In this document: one piece after another, positions 1 through 8,897 of the stretch
Layout: each line of letters begins with the position of its first letter
Position numbering within the stretch: position 1 is the stretch's first letter
NCBI GenBank assembly: GCA_020853525.1
Contig: JADYYS010000056.1
Location: 122,056 to 186,055 of the forward strand
From: Ardenticatenales bacterium
GTDB lineage: Bacteria; Chloroflexota; Anaerolineae; Epilineales; Epilineaceae
Direction: 5' to 3'
DNA: 64,000 nucleotides
Made by a program: the position numbers and the translations under genes
The notes under the pieces: generated by a model
Seen by the model: the letters and a program-made list of their open reading frames with translations, nothing else
Told to the model about the DNA's origin: nothing
Database searches by the model: none

Positions 1-714
1 GCGGTACTGCTCGAGGGCGGTGGAGGAGTTGGCGGCGGTGAAGAAGAGGCGCGATTGGCGCGGGTCCGCCAGGTCGAACGTCGGCACCGGGCCGCTCGGC
101 CCCTGCCCGTCGCCGCGGTACATGATCCCTTCCGGCTCCGTCACGCGGTTCTGGACCGCCATGACCCGCGTCGGCGTCCCGTCCGGCTGGAACGCGAGCA
201 CCCGTTGGTCGCGGCGGCTGACGACGAAGATCTCGTCGCGCACGACCTCGATGCCCTGTGGGTCCGCCACGGGCCAGCTGGCCAGCGAGATCCCGGCGCC
301 CGAAACCACCTGCACGCGGCCGTTGCCGGTGTCGCTGACGACGAGCCGGCCGTCGGACAGGTAGTCGACGTCGCGCGGCTGCTTGAACTGCCCCGCCTGG
401 CTGCCTTCGCTCCCGACGGCCTTGACGAACAACCCGTCCCGGTCGTAGATCCGGACCGTGCCGCTCGTCACGTCCGTCACCGCCATCTGCCCGACCGTCC
501 CGTGCCGACCGATGCCGCCGGACACGTGCCCCGCCGGCCAGTCAAGCGTGTCGTAGAGCGACTTTCCCTGGCTGTGCCACTCCGCCAACATGTTGTCGCC
601 GGGAGGTCCGGACTGCGCACGGGCCGTCGGGCCGCCGGACGCGGTGACGGACAGCGCAATGACGACCGGCAGGCTGAAGGCACAGAACGCGGCGACGACG
701 AATCGCCGGTTCAT
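1..714 (-). CDS. Secreted NHL/6-bladed-propeller-type protein, 3' end outside window
   Basis: Only the first 238 residues are visible; the reading frame runs off the left edge without a stop. The protein starts MNRRFVVAAFCAFSLP and has a typical signal peptide ending near ARAQS (about residue 35). The rest contains repeated propeller-like strands such as QMAVTDVTSGTVRIYDRDG and DYLSDGRLVVSDTGNGRVQV, the pattern of NHL repeats in which each blade ends with a short asp/gly-rich turn. It is probably an exported beta-propeller that binds a partner or polysaccharide; no catalytic residues are visible. It is divergent from the MEMO gene at 847, so the region between them carries both promoters. The family call rests on repeat pattern only. 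Confidence 0.7.
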   Translation of the reverse strand, partial: MNRRFVVAAFCAFSLPVVIALSVTASGGPTARAQSGPPGDNMLAEWHSQGKSLYDTLDWPAGHVSGGIGRHGTVGQMAVTDVTSGTVRIYDRDGLFVKAVGSEGSQAGQFKQPRDVDYLSDGRLVVSDTGNGRVQVVSGAGISLASWPVADPQGIEVVRDEIFVVSRRDQRVLAFQPDGTPTRVMAVQNRVTEPEGIMYRGDGQGPSGPVPTFDLADPRQSRLFFTAANSSTALEQYR

Positions 715-831
715 GCGTCGGAATCGATCCGTAGGATGGGCGGGGATCAAAGCGGGCGCCTCCAGGGCATACATGCCGACGTTTCCGAGTGGGGGTCGGT
801 TACGGGCGGGCGAAGGGTAGCATCGAACCGC

Positions 832-837
832 TATAAT
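832..837 (+). promoter_or_regulatory. -10 box TATAAT for MEMO gene (leaderless candidate)
   Basis: A perfect TATAAT lies only 9 bases before the ATG at 847. A start site 6-9 bases after the box would fall on or next to the start codon, so the mRNA is probably leaderless. No Shine-Dalgarno sequence is present between the box and the ATG. Confidence 0.6.
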
Positions 838-846
838 TCGCCGCCC

Positions 847-2118
847 ATGTCCCAAACCCCAACCCCTCTCCTTAAGCTACGCCCCGTCCCGATCGAGGTC
901 GCCCAGATCCAGGGCCGCCCGGCGCTCGTCTTCGTGGACCCGGCACGCCTGGCCGGCCGTCCGGTGCTGCTGCCGTTCGCCTTCGCGCCGATCGTCCAGC
1001 TACTCGACGGCACCCGCGACCGTGCGATGCTGGCCGCGGATCTGGCCGCCCGCGACGACGGCGGCTGGCCGGACGACGTGATCGACGAGGTGATCGGCCA
1101 CCTCCACCGGGCCTTCCTGCTCGAGAACGAAGCCAGCCTCACGGCGCTCAGCCTCGCCGTCGCCGCCTTCCGCGACTTGCCCGCCCGCCCGCCGGCCCAC
1201 GCCGATGCGGTGTACCCGGCGCATGCCGGGCGGCTGGCCGACGTGCTCGACGGGTATCTCGCTGCGATCGGCGGACACGCGGTGGTGCGGGCGGGCGACG
1301 ACGGTCCGCCGGACGGCCCGCATGCGGACGACATCGCCTGGCCGTTCGCGTTCTTCAGCCCGCACATCGATTACGCCCGCGGCGGCCTGGTGTATGCCGG
1401 CGTCTGGCACCACGCCCGCGCCGCCGTCGAGGCGGCCGACATCGCCATCCTCATCGGCACGGACCACCAAGGGCCGGCCGGGACGTGGTCGCTGACCCGT
1501 CAGAGCTACGCCACGCCGTACGGCACGTTGCCGACGGACACGGCGGCCGTCGACGCGCTGGCCGAGGCGATCGGCGCTGAGCGGGCGTTCGCGGGTGAGC
1601 TGCGGCACCGCGAGGAGCACGCGCTCGAGCTGATCGCCGTCTGGCTGCACCACATGCGCGGCGGCCGACCGATCGAGGTCGTCCCGGTCCTGGTCGGCGG
1701 CTTCGACCACTTCGAGGCCGATCCCGACGAGCCCGAGCGCGATGCGACGGTGCGCGCGGCCATCGAGCGCCTGCGCACGACGATCCGCGGCCGCCGGGCG
1801 CTCGTCATCGCCTCGGGCGACCTGTCCCACGTCGGCCCGGCGTTCGGCCAGCTGCCGATGACGGACGACGACCTCGTCACGCTGCGATCGGACGACCATG
1901 CGCTCCTCGAGCGGCTGTGCGCGGGGGACAGGACCGGTTTCTTCGCCCCGATCCAGCACAGCGCCAACCGGACGAATATCTGCGGCGTCGCCCCGTTCTG
2001 GCTCACGATGGCCGTCGCCGAGGCCACCGGCGGCACGCTGATCGACTACGACCAGTGCCCGGCGGATGACGACGACACGTCGTGGGTCAGCATCGGCGGC
2101 GTGGTGCTGCACCGGTGA
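847..2118 (+). CDS. MEMO-family protein (AmmeMemoRadiSam system protein B) with PqqD-like N-terminal domain
   Basis: 423 residues. The C-terminal part (about 135-423) matches the MEMO family, which has a fold related to non-haem iron class III extradiol dioxygenases: FSPHIDYARGG (usual SPHAGY block), AILIGTDHQG and ASGDLSHVG carry the conserved histidine/aspartate positions. The actual reaction of bacterial MEMO proteins is not settled. Residues about 45-100 (LLDGTRDRAMLAADLAAR followed by a helix ending HLHRAFLLEN) look like the PqqD winged-helix domain. The start is the ATG 9 bases after a TATAAT box; the longer upstream frame has no support. The stop overlaps the GTG start of the alkyltransferase by 4 bases, so the two are co-transcribed. 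Confidence 0.85.
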   Translation: MSQTPTPLLKLRPVPIEVAQIQGRPALVFVDPARLAGRPVLLPFAFAPIVQLLDGTRDRAMLAADLAARDDGGWPDDVIDEVIGHLHRAFLLENEASLTALSLAVAAFRDLPARPPAHADAVYPAHAGRLADVLDGYLAAIGGHAVVRAGDDGPPDGPHADDIAWPFAFFSPHIDYARGGLVYAGVWHHARAAVEAADIAILIGTDHQGPAGTWSLTRQSYATPYGTLPTDTAAVDALAEAIGAERAFAGELRHREEHALELIAVWLHHMRGGRPIEVVPVLVGGFDHFEADPDEPERDATVRAAIERLRTTIRGRRALVIASGDLSHVGPAFGQLPMTDDDLVTLRSDDHALLERLCAGDRTGFFAPIQHSANRTNICGVAPFWLTMAVAEATGGTLIDYDQCPADDDDTSWVSIGGVVLHR

Positions 2119-2696
2119 GCGGCGCAGCGGGTTCCGTACCGGCGTCGACGCGGCCGGCCGGCGCGCGTGAGGCGCTGCTCCCGTCGCCGTTCGGCCCGTT
2201 CCGCGTCACGGTCGACGAGGAAGGCCGGCTCGTGCGGGCGGACTTCGTCGACGACGCGCGTGATGGCGGTCGCCCGGTCGCCGAAGTCGGCCCGGCGGGC
2301 AGCGCCGGACCCGTGGGCGACGCCGACCTTCACCCCGCGCTCGCCCGCGCCGTCGCCCAGCTGACGGACTACTTCGCCGGCCGCCCGGTGACGTTCGACG
2401 TGCCGGTCGCACCGCGCGGCACGGACTTCGAGCGCCGCGTGTGGGCGCACCTGACGACGATCCCTTACGGCCGCACGACGTCTTACGGGGCCGTCGCCGC
2501 CGCCATCGACGAGCGCCCCGAAGCCGCCCGCGCGGTCGGCGCCGCGAACGCGCGCAATCCGATCGCGGTCGTCATTCCGTGCCATCGGGTGATCGGGGCC
2601 GACGGGTCGTTGGTGGGATACGCGGCCGGGTTGGATCGCAAACGCGGGTTGTTGGCGATGGAGCACGGCCAACCGTCGTTGCCCCTACTGGGGTAG
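2115..2696 (+). CDS. ogt: Methylated-DNA--[protein]-cysteine S-methyltransferase
   Basis: 193 residues from a GTG start that overlaps the MEMO stop (GTGA). The suicide DNA-repair enzyme moves the alkyl group from O6-alkylguanine to its own cysteine. The C-terminal DNA-binding domain is complete: FERRVWAHLTTIPYGRTTSYG, the recognition helix region RAVGAANARNPIAVV, and the active-site IPCHRVIGADGSLVGYAAGL. The N-terminal domain is short and divergent, as usual for Ogt-type enzymes. An upstream in-frame start at 2082 would lie deeper inside the MEMO gene and is less likely. Confidence 0.93.
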   Translation: MSGAAGSVPASTRPAGAREALLPSPFGPFRVTVDEEGRLVRADFVDDARDGGRPVAEVGPAGSAGPVGDADLHPALARAVAQLTDYFAGRPVTFDVPVAPRGTDFERRVWAHLTTIPYGRTTSYGAVAAAIDERPEAARAVGAANARNPIAVVIPCHRVIGADGSLVGYAAGLDRKRGLLAMEHGQPSLPLLG

Positions 2697-2721
2697 GTCA
2701 TCGCGGACCGCCGAACGTTGC

Positions 2722-3390
2722 CTATGGAAGGTACTGCTCGGCGATTCGGATGATGATTCCGTTCGCGGTCGTGATGTACATCGGGGGACCACCTGTCTCA
2801 AGCATCCACTCCGCGTCGATGGTGAAGATCGGCGCACCTGGAATCGGTGTGCCCGTAAACCATCCCATGAACGTTTCGACGCTCGAGTTCATCGGGTTCT
2901 CGCTGATCCCCCCGTCCGCCGCCCACGCGACGAGTTCGACGACGGCCGTCGGTGAAACGGGAAGTGTCACCGTCGCCGCGTCGAGGTCCCGGATGTAGAA
3001 GCCGCTCGGCAAGGCGTGCCGTTCGGTCGTGTGGCCGTCCGCGATCGACGCCGCGTCCGCTTCGTCGCCGCCGAACATCACGGCCGGGTTCACGACGAGC
3101 ATGGCCGGCGAGCCCGGCATCGCGGCCCGCACGAAGGTGAAGTGCACACCGTCGTGCATCTCCTCAGCGGTTGGATCGCGCGGAAGCGCGCGGCCGGTGG
3201 CGGCGGCCTCAGGGCCGGTCGTCGGCGTCGGCGTTTGGATGAGCGCGCCGTGGGCGTACTCCTGGGTGGCGCGCAGTGACGCGGCGGCGGTGGCGGCCGC
3301 GTCGGGTGTCGCCGTCGGGCGGGCACACCCGACGAGCGCTGGCCCGAGGACGAGGACGAGTCCCGTGGTCCATGTTCGCACCAGGTTCAT
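2722..3390 (-). CDS. Small putative lipoprotein of unknown function
   Basis: 222 residues. The start ATG at 3390 overlaps the GAPDH stop by 4 bases (ATGA), so it is the last gene of that transcript; a longer upstream frame is ignored. The N-terminus MNLVRTWTTGLVLVLGPALVGCAR is a signal peptide with lipobox LVGC, so the mature protein should be lipid-anchored at residue 23. A short Ala/Thr/Pro-rich linker follows, then about 150 residues without a recognised domain. It converges with ogt, 25 bases away. Confidence 0.75.
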   Translation of the reverse strand: MNLVRTWTTGLVLVLGPALVGCARPTATPDAAATAAASLRATQEYAHGALIQTPTPTTGPEAAATGRALPRDPTAEEMHDGVHFTFVRAAMPGSPAMLVVNPAVMFGGDEADAASIADGHTTERHALPSGFYIRDLDAATVTLPVSPTAVVELVAWAADGGISENPMNSSVETFMGWFTGTPIPGAPIFTIDAEWMLETGGPPMYITTANGIIIRIAEQYLP

Positions 3391-4406
3391 GGGTTGTCTC
3401 CGATGTAATGCACGAGGTCCATCACCCGCCCCGCATACCCCCATTCATTGTCGTACCACGCCACGACCTTGGCCACACGCCCCGTCCCGCCCAGCACCAT
3501 CGTCGACGGCAGGTCGACGATCGCCGATTCGCCTCGCCCGACGATGTCGCTCGAGACGATCTCGTCGTCCGTCACGGCCAGCACGCCGCGGAACGATGTG
3601 TCGGTGGCCGCGGCGCGGAAACGGGCGTTGATCGCGTCGGCGTCGACATCGCGCCCGAGCTGGCAGACGACGTCGATGACGGAGCCGTCGGGTACCGGGA
3701 CGCGGTAGGCCATGCCGTCGACCTTGCCCGCCAGATGGGGCAGGACGAGGCCGATCGCCTTGGCGGCGCCGGTGGAGGTCGGGACGATGTTCAGCGCGGC
3801 GGCGCGACCGCGGCGGCCCTTGGCGGCGACGTCGACGAGGGCCTGCGAGCCGGTGTAGGCGTGGACGGTCGAGACCATCGCCCAGTCGACGCCGAACGCC
3901 TCGTCGAGGGCGCGCAGGACGGGGGCGAGGCAGTTCGTCGTGCACGATGCGTTCGAGATGAGGTGGTGCAGCGCCGGGTCGTAGACGCCGTCGTTCACGC
4001 CCATGCAGATCGTCACGTCCGCGCCGTCGTCCTTGGCGGGCGAGGTCAGGACGACGCGCTTCGCGCCGGCGGTGATGTGCTTGGCCATCCCGTCACGCGC
4101 CTCGAACGCGCCGGTCGCCTCGATGACGAGGTCGACGCCGAGGTCGGCCCACGGCAGGAGGGCCGGGTCGCGCTGCTGGAAGGCCTTCACCTCGCGGCCG
4201 TCCGCCCGCAGCCACCCCTCGCCGGAGGCGATGTCGGTCGGCGGTGCGGGATGGACAGAGTCGTAGCGTAGGGCGTAGGCCAACTGGTCGAGCGGGGCGA
4301 GGTCGTTGATGGCCACGATCTCGACGCCGCGCGCGTCGTGCAGCCAGTGGCGCAGGACCATCTCGCCGATGCGGCCGAGGCCGTTGATCGCGACGCGGGT
4401 GGGCAT
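3387..4406 (-). CDS. gap: Glyceraldehyde-3-phosphate dehydrogenase, type I
   Basis: 339 residues. It oxidises glyceraldehyde 3-phosphate to 1,3-bisphosphoglycerate in glycolysis. The N-terminal Rossmann motif is INGLGRIGEMVLRHW (usually GFGRIGR), followed by NDLAP, where the Asp favours NAD. The catalytic centre SNASCTTNCLAPV is intact, as are STVHAYTGSQ, RRGRAAALNIVPTSTGAAKA and the C-terminal WYDNEWGYAGRV. A GGAGGT Shine-Dalgarno precedes the ATG at 4406, and a TATGAT box lies about 40 bases upstream. GLGRIG and the KAIGLVLPHL form are slight departures from the common sequence but should not harm function. Confidence 0.95.
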   Translation of the reverse strand: MPTRVAINGLGRIGEMVLRHWLHDARGVEIVAINDLAPLDQLAYALRYDSVHPAPPTDIASGEGWLRADGREVKAFQQRDPALLPWADLGVDLVIEATGAFEARDGMAKHITAGAKRVVLTSPAKDDGADVTICMGVNDGVYDPALHHLISNASCTTNCLAPVLRALDEAFGVDWAMVSTVHAYTGSQALVDVAAKGRRGRAAALNIVPTSTGAAKAIGLVLPHLAGKVDGMAYRVPVPDGSVIDVVCQLGRDVDADAINARFRAAATDTSFRGVLAVTDDEIVSSDIVGRGESAIVDLPSTMVLGGTGRVAKVVAWYDNEWGYAGRVMDLVHYIGDNP

Positions 4407-4446
4407 GGGAGACCTCCGGGGGGCGGGATGGACGGGCCGGGCGGTC

Positions 4447-4452
4447 ATCATA
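4447..4452 (-). promoter_or_regulatory. -10 box TATGAT for gap
   Basis: TATGAT on the minus strand, about 41 bases before the gap start codon and in the gap between gap and the vWA gene. It would give a short leader containing the GGAGGT ribosome-binding site. No clear -35 box was found. Confidence 0.45.
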
Positions 4453-4537
4453 GTCCAGCGGTGGCGACGTCCAGCAACGACGTCCCGCATCCCCCGCGGT
4501 CGGCGACGCGGACGGCGACCAGCCTGCGTCCATCCCG

Positions 4538-7500
4538 TTATCGCCGCCCCCAGAACTGCGCCACCGGGCATGGCAGATCGCGTGCGATGTCGCGGTAGAT
4601 CGCCACGAGCGCCGCCGCATCGGACGTGCGGACGAATGCCCTCGGGTGGGAGGCGATCGCAGCCAGCGCGTCGGCGTCGATATCGCTGCCCAGACCGATC
4701 GTGTGGATCACCACGCCCGCCGCCTTCGCCGCCGCCGCCCGCGCCACGGCCTCGCTGGCCGGCCGCGGGTTCGAGCGGCCGTCCGTCAGGAGGATGATCA
4801 GCGCCCGGCGGTCGGGTCGGTGCCCCGCCGCATCGAGGACGCCCATCGCCGCGTCGATGCCGCAGACCAGGCACGTCTGGCGGTCCGTGGCGATGGCGGC
4901 GAGGGCGCGGTCGAGCCGGCCGCGGTCGCCGGTCAGGGGCGCGGCGACGACGGCCGCGCTGTGGAACGCGACGATGGCAGCCCGATCGCTGCCGGTCAGC
5001 CGAAGGTTGTCAAGGAAAGTGCCGATCGCCGTTCGCGCCGCTTCGAGCTTCGTCCGGCCGTCCGCGATCCGCTCGAGCATGCTGCTCGAAGCGTCGAGAA
5101 CGAGAACGGCGTCGACGGGCGATGTCACCGGGCGGCAGCGCTCCGTGAGGGCGAGGGGCAGGTAGATCGACGGCGGGACGGGCGTCGCCGTGGCCGTCGG
5201 GGTCGGCGTGGGTGTCGGCGTCGGCGTCGGCGCGATGACCTCGACGACCGGGATCGGCAGGATGTAGCGGCGGCGCGCGCCGTCGGCGTCCGTGTAGTCG
5301 GCCCAGGCAAAGCGGTTCGTGTTGATCAAGCCGGTGGCCAGCGGGCGGACGCGGTAGGTGAGCGTGATCCCACCGGGCGGCAGGATCGGGCGCGCCCAGC
5401 GCAGCATGTCGTCGCTGCGGGCAGCCGCCGGGCGCGGGCTGGGCTCGACGAGCTCGACCTGGGCGCCGAGGGCGTCGTCGATCGTCCAGTCGCCGGCGAC
5501 GGTGCCGTAGACCGCGGACAGCAGGCGGCGGTGGATGGCGGCGGCGGCGCCCGGCGCGCTGGCGACGAAGCTGAGGTCCGTGGACGCGGCGATCTGCGAG
5601 AGCGCGTTCCGCGACGCGTCGACGCCGACGGCCACGGTGGCGAGCAGGATTCCTTCCGACGCCAGCGCATCCCCGTCGTACGACGTGTCGGAGCGGCCGT
5701 CCGTGATGACGACGGCGACTCCCACTGCCTTCGGCCGGCGATCGGAACGCAGTGTCGCGTGGGCGAGGGCGAGGGCGGCGGAGACGTCCGTCGTCCCTTC
5801 GGCGGAGACGGCGGCCAGGTGCGAAGCGACGTCGCCCACAGCCGAGAGCGGCGCGTCCAGCTGCGCCTCGGCCGCGAACGTCACCAGGCCGACGCGGTGC
5901 GGCGTTCCGGCGAACGCACGCGCCAGGCGCACGGCCACCGCCCTGGCCGTGTCGAACTTGTCGTCGCGCGCCATCGAGCCGGATCGGTCGACGACGAGAA
6001 GCACGTCGGCGCCCTCGAACCGGGTGGCGCCGGGGCACGTGGCTCGCAGCGTGATCGAGACGCCGACGGATTCGCCCAGCACGATGCGGCGCGGCGTCGC
6101 GCCCTTCGTGCCGCGCACTTCGCACGCCAACGGCCCCGGCGTCGGTGTTGCGGCGCCGGGTGGCGTTTCGATCGGCACCGGTGTGGGCGGGTACGCATGC
6201 ACGGCGCCCCGCTCCGTCTGGGCCACGTAGACCGTGCCGTCCGGACCGACGGCGACGTCGCCCGGCACGAACGCGGTGCCGTCGGCATCGGACGGCTGCC
6301 AGCGGTCGACGAGCGTGCCGGTGGCCGCATCGTACCGCTCCACGGCACCGTCGTCCGTGGCCACGACCGCGACGCGGCCGCCGGGGATGTCCGCGACGGC
6401 CACGAACCGCGGGGCCGAGGCGAGGCCGACGGACCACGTGGCGGAGACGGCGCCGGACGGTGACAGGACGGCCAACTCGTTGCGCGTCGCGTCGATCGCA
6501 TAGAGGGTCCCGTCCGCCGTCACGGCGACGTCGTCCGGCCATGCGCCTGTCGGTGGCTGCGTGTGCTGTGCGACGACAGCGCCGTTGGACGCGTCGAGCA
6601 CGAGGATGGTGCGGGAGATCGGCTGGGCGACGTGGACGCGGCCGCCGGCGGCGGCGATCCGGGTACCGCCAGGGGCGATGACGCCCGGCCAAGCCGTGTC
6701 CGACTGACCGGCGCCGTCGAAGCGCCTCACGCGCCCGATCTCGTCGACGGTGAACACGGCGCCGCCGGCCGTGGCGACGTCGATGGCGGGCACGCCTTGG
6801 CGCAGCGGGACGACGTCGCCGGTGGTGCCGAGCGCAAGCAGGCCATCGGCCGTTCGATCGACGACCACGGGCGGACCGAGGTCACCGGCGGCCACGGCCA
6901 CAGCGCGCGGCATGCTCGTGACCGCGTTCCGCCAGCCCGCGAGGTCGAACCGCTCTTTCGCGCGCCCGCCCATCAGGCGGTGACGGACACGGCCCGAAGC
7001 GTCGTAGCGCGACACCTCGAAGAACTCCCGAGCCGTCGACACCGCGTACTCGCCATCGGCACCGATATCGAGCGCCCACGGCCACCGGGTCGGGGGCGGG
7101 GCCGGCGTGTCATCCAGACGAATGGCGCCGATCTCGGTGAGGTCTTGGCCGATGATCCGGACGAGCGGTCCGCCGCCCTCGGTGGGAGCGCCGACGTCCG
7201 GCCGGACCAGGACGTGGAAGCGCAGGTCGCTGCCCGCGCCGACCGCGATCGGGACCTCGCCGGTGAACGTGATCGCCTTGCGGAGGTTCGCCCGCGGAGC
7301 GCCTGTGGCTTCGCTGATGCCGTCGTACACCTCGAACGGGCGCCCGTTGGCCTGCGTGAATCCGGTCCAGTTGTTGCGCCACACTGCGATTCTGGGCTGG
7401 ACGGGATCCTGCACCCGGATCGCGCTTGACAACACCCGCAGGTCGGCACTGTTTACGCTCGGATGCACCACCAACCGACCATCGAGCGGCCGTACGGCGA

Positions 7501-8005
7501 TGTCGATGGGGCCGCGCTGAACGAGATCGAACGACGCTGTGATCCGGGACACGGTACCGTCCGAGGCGACCCGCTCGATGACGCCGAAGTTCCGCGATTC
7601 GTCGAACGAGGGCCGCTCGAGCGGGTCGCCCATACTGCCGCCACGATCGTGCAGCCAGGCGACGAACCAGGCTCCATCGAGCGCGTTGCCCGACACGGCG
7701 ACGGGCGTCCAGTTGAAGACTCCGGGCGTCGCACCCACCCGATTCCCGTCCCGGTCAAAGAGCAAGACCGTTCGCGAACGGGCGTCGGCGATCGCGAGGC
7801 GGCCGTCGGGCAGGATCGCGACGTCCAGCGGCTCGAACGGCATCGACGCGGGCAGCCGCCACGTGCGCTGCGGGCCGACGGCCGCGCGCGCGGGCATCGA
7901 CGCGGCGGCGAACGCGGCGGCGGCGGCCAGGAGGAGGGCGGCGGCGAAGGCGGCGGACGGACGGACGAGCCGACGCTTCGCCGGCGTGGCGACACGAGTT
8001 GGCAT
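4538..8005 (-). CDS. Large secreted beta-propeller protein with two vWA domains
   Basis: 1155 residues; start ATG at 8005 preceded by AGGAG. Layout: signal peptide 1-40 (ends ARAAV); NHL-like propeller strands about 45-605 (for example LDVAILPDGRLAIADARSRT, and PDDVAVTADGTLYAIDATRN); first vWA domain about 666-845 with MIDAS motif DRSGS; a beta domain; a PTPTPT linker 927-943 followed by SIYLPLALTERC; second vWA about 963-1145 with MIDAS motif DASSS and a late TDGRSN strand. Both metal sites look complete. It is probably a cell-surface adhesion or scaffolding protein. The linker plus YLPL motif followed by a vWA recurs in the island gene at 59420. Confidence 0.82.
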   Translation of the reverse strand: MPTRVATPAKRRLVRPSAAFAAALLLAAAAAFAAASMPARAAVGPQRTWRLPASMPFEPLDVAILPDGRLAIADARSRTVLLFDRDGNRVGATPGVFNWTPVAVSGNALDGAWFVAWLHDRGGSMGDPLERPSFDESRNFGVIERVASDGTVSRITASFDLVQRGPIDIAVRPLDGRLVVHPSVNSADLRVLSSAIRVQDPVQPRIAVWRNNWTGFTQANGRPFEVYDGISEATGAPRANLRKAITFTGEVPIAVGAGSDLRFHVLVRPDVGAPTEGGGPLVRIIGQDLTEIGAIRLDDTPAPPPTRWPWALDIGADGEYAVSTAREFFEVSRYDASGRVRHRLMGGRAKERFDLAGWRNAVTSMPRAVAVAAGDLGPPVVVDRTADGLLALGTTGDVVPLRQGVPAIDVATAGGAVFTVDEIGRVRRFDGAGQSDTAWPGVIAPGGTRIAAAGGRVHVAQPISRTILVLDASNGAVVAQHTQPPTGAWPDDVAVTADGTLYAIDATRNELAVLSPSGAVSATWSVGLASAPRFVAVADIPGGRVAVVATDDGAVERYDAATGTLVDRWQPSDADGTAFVPGDVAVGPDGTVYVAQTERGAVHAYPPTPVPIETPPGAATPTPGPLACEVRGTKGATPRRIVLGESVGVSITLRATCPGATRFEGADVLLVVDRSGSMARDDKFDTARAVAVRLARAFAGTPHRVGLVTFAAEAQLDAPLSAVGDVASHLAAVSAEGTTDVSAALALAHATLRSDRRPKAVGVAVVITDGRSDTSYDGDALASEGILLATVAVGVDASRNALSQIAASTDLSFVASAPGAAAAIHRRLLSAVYGTVAGDWTIDDALGAQVELVEPSPRPAAARSDDMLRWARPILPPGGITLTYRVRPLATGLINTNRFAWADYTDADGARRRYILPIPVVEVIAPTPTPTPTPTPTATATPVPPSIYLPLALTERCRPVTSPVDAVLVLDASSSMLERIADGRTKLEAARTAIGTFLDNLRLTGSDRAAIVAFHSAAVVAAPLTGDRGRLDRALAAIATDRQTCLVCGIDAAMGVLDAAGHRPDRRALIILLTDGRSNPRPASEAVARAAAAKAAGVVIHTIGLGSDIDADALAAIASHPRAFVRTSDAAALVAIYRDIARDLPCPVAQFWGRR

Positions 8006-8066
8006 CCGTGGCTCCTGTGGTGGCGCATCGATGGGAAGAGCAGGTGCCTGAGTTAACCCGCGTGGT

Positions 8067-8897
8067 TCACTTGCCTGACCGCAGACGCCCCAACAGGCCC
8101 GCGTACACGCCCCCCCGCCGATCGGCCAGCGCCGAGAACCGCGCCCGTGCGTCCGCCACCACCGCCGCATCCACCGCCCTGACGAGGAGCCGCACGACGT
8201 CGCCGCCGGACGCGTCCGCCCCGTCGACCGCGTCGTCCGCGGCCGCGCCGACGCCCCCCCACGGATCGTGCAACACCGACCCCCCCCCATACGCCAACCC
8301 GCCCCCCTCGCCCACCCGGTTCACCCCCAGCACATACGCCTGGTTCTCGATCGCCCGCGCCGCCAGCAGCGTCGACCAGTGCGCACGGCGGGCCGCGGGC
8401 CAGCTGGCGATGACGACGAACAGATCCGTGCGATCGGCCGCGGCGCGGAACGGCTCGGGGAAGCGGAGGTCGTAGCAGATGAGCGGCGTCACGCGCACGC
8501 CGTCGACGTCGGCCGTCGGCAGCGCTTCGCCGCCGTCGTAGTGGGCATCCTCGCCGCCGAATGTGAAGGGGTGGATCTTGTGATACCGCAGCACCTCGTC
8601 GCCGCGCGGGTCGATCACGCTGGCGGCGTTGCGCGGGCGGCCGGGGCCGGGCTCGGCGTAGCCGCCCAGCATCCACACGTTCCATCGCCGGGCGATCTCG
8701 GCCAGCCCCATGCGGATCTCTCCGCCCCACGGCGCGATCCGCTGCGCGGCCATCGAGAAGCCGGTGGCGAACATCTCCGGCAGGACGACGAGCGTCGCGC
8801 CCGCCGCCTTGGCCGCCGCCGCGGCCGCATCCGCCCGCGCCAGGTTCGTCGCCGGGTCCTCCCACGCGATGTCCATCTCGACGCCGGCGACGATCAT
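8067..8897 (-). CDS. Carbon-nitrogen hydrolase, omega-amidase (YafV/Nit2-like)
   Basis: 276 residues, nitrilase superfamily. The Glu-Lys-Cys triad is visible in LPEMFATGFSM (Glu), RYHKIHPFTFGGE (Lys) and LICYDLRFPEPF (Cys); the FATGFSM and HPF blocks are those of omega-amidases that hydrolyse alpha-ketoglutaramate-type products. The ATG at 8897 overlaps the stop of the aminotransferase by 4 bases. In E. coli and many bacteria a YbdL-type aminotransferase works with YafV in transamination of glutamine and salvage of the methionine keto acid, so the pair likely performs that sequence here. The last ~60 residues are Asp/Ala-rich and less conserved. Confidence 0.87.
   Translation of the reverse strand: MIVAGVEMDIAWEDPATNLARADAAAAAAKAAGATLVVLPEMFATGFSMAAQRIAPWGGEIRMGLAEIARRWNVWMLGGYAEPGPGRPRNAASVIDPRGDEVLRYHKIHPFTFGGEDAHYDGGEALPTADVDGVRVTPLICYDLRFPEPFRAAADRTDLFVVIASWPAARRAHWSTLLAARAIENQAYVLGVNRVGEGGGLAYGGGSVLHDPWGGVGAAADDAVDGADASGGDVVRLLVRAVDAAVVADARARFSALADRRGGVYAGLLGRLRSGK

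Noticed and set aside
55..846. Long in-frame N-terminal extension of the MEMO gene
   Set aside because: It runs antisense to the signal-peptide protein at 1-714, whose translation makes sense, and the TATAAT box at 832 would lie inside it.
4646..6463. 605-codon open frame on the plus strand inside the vWA gene
   Set aside because: Arg/Asp/Gly-rich translation with no motif; it is the expected shadow of a GC-rich coding gene.
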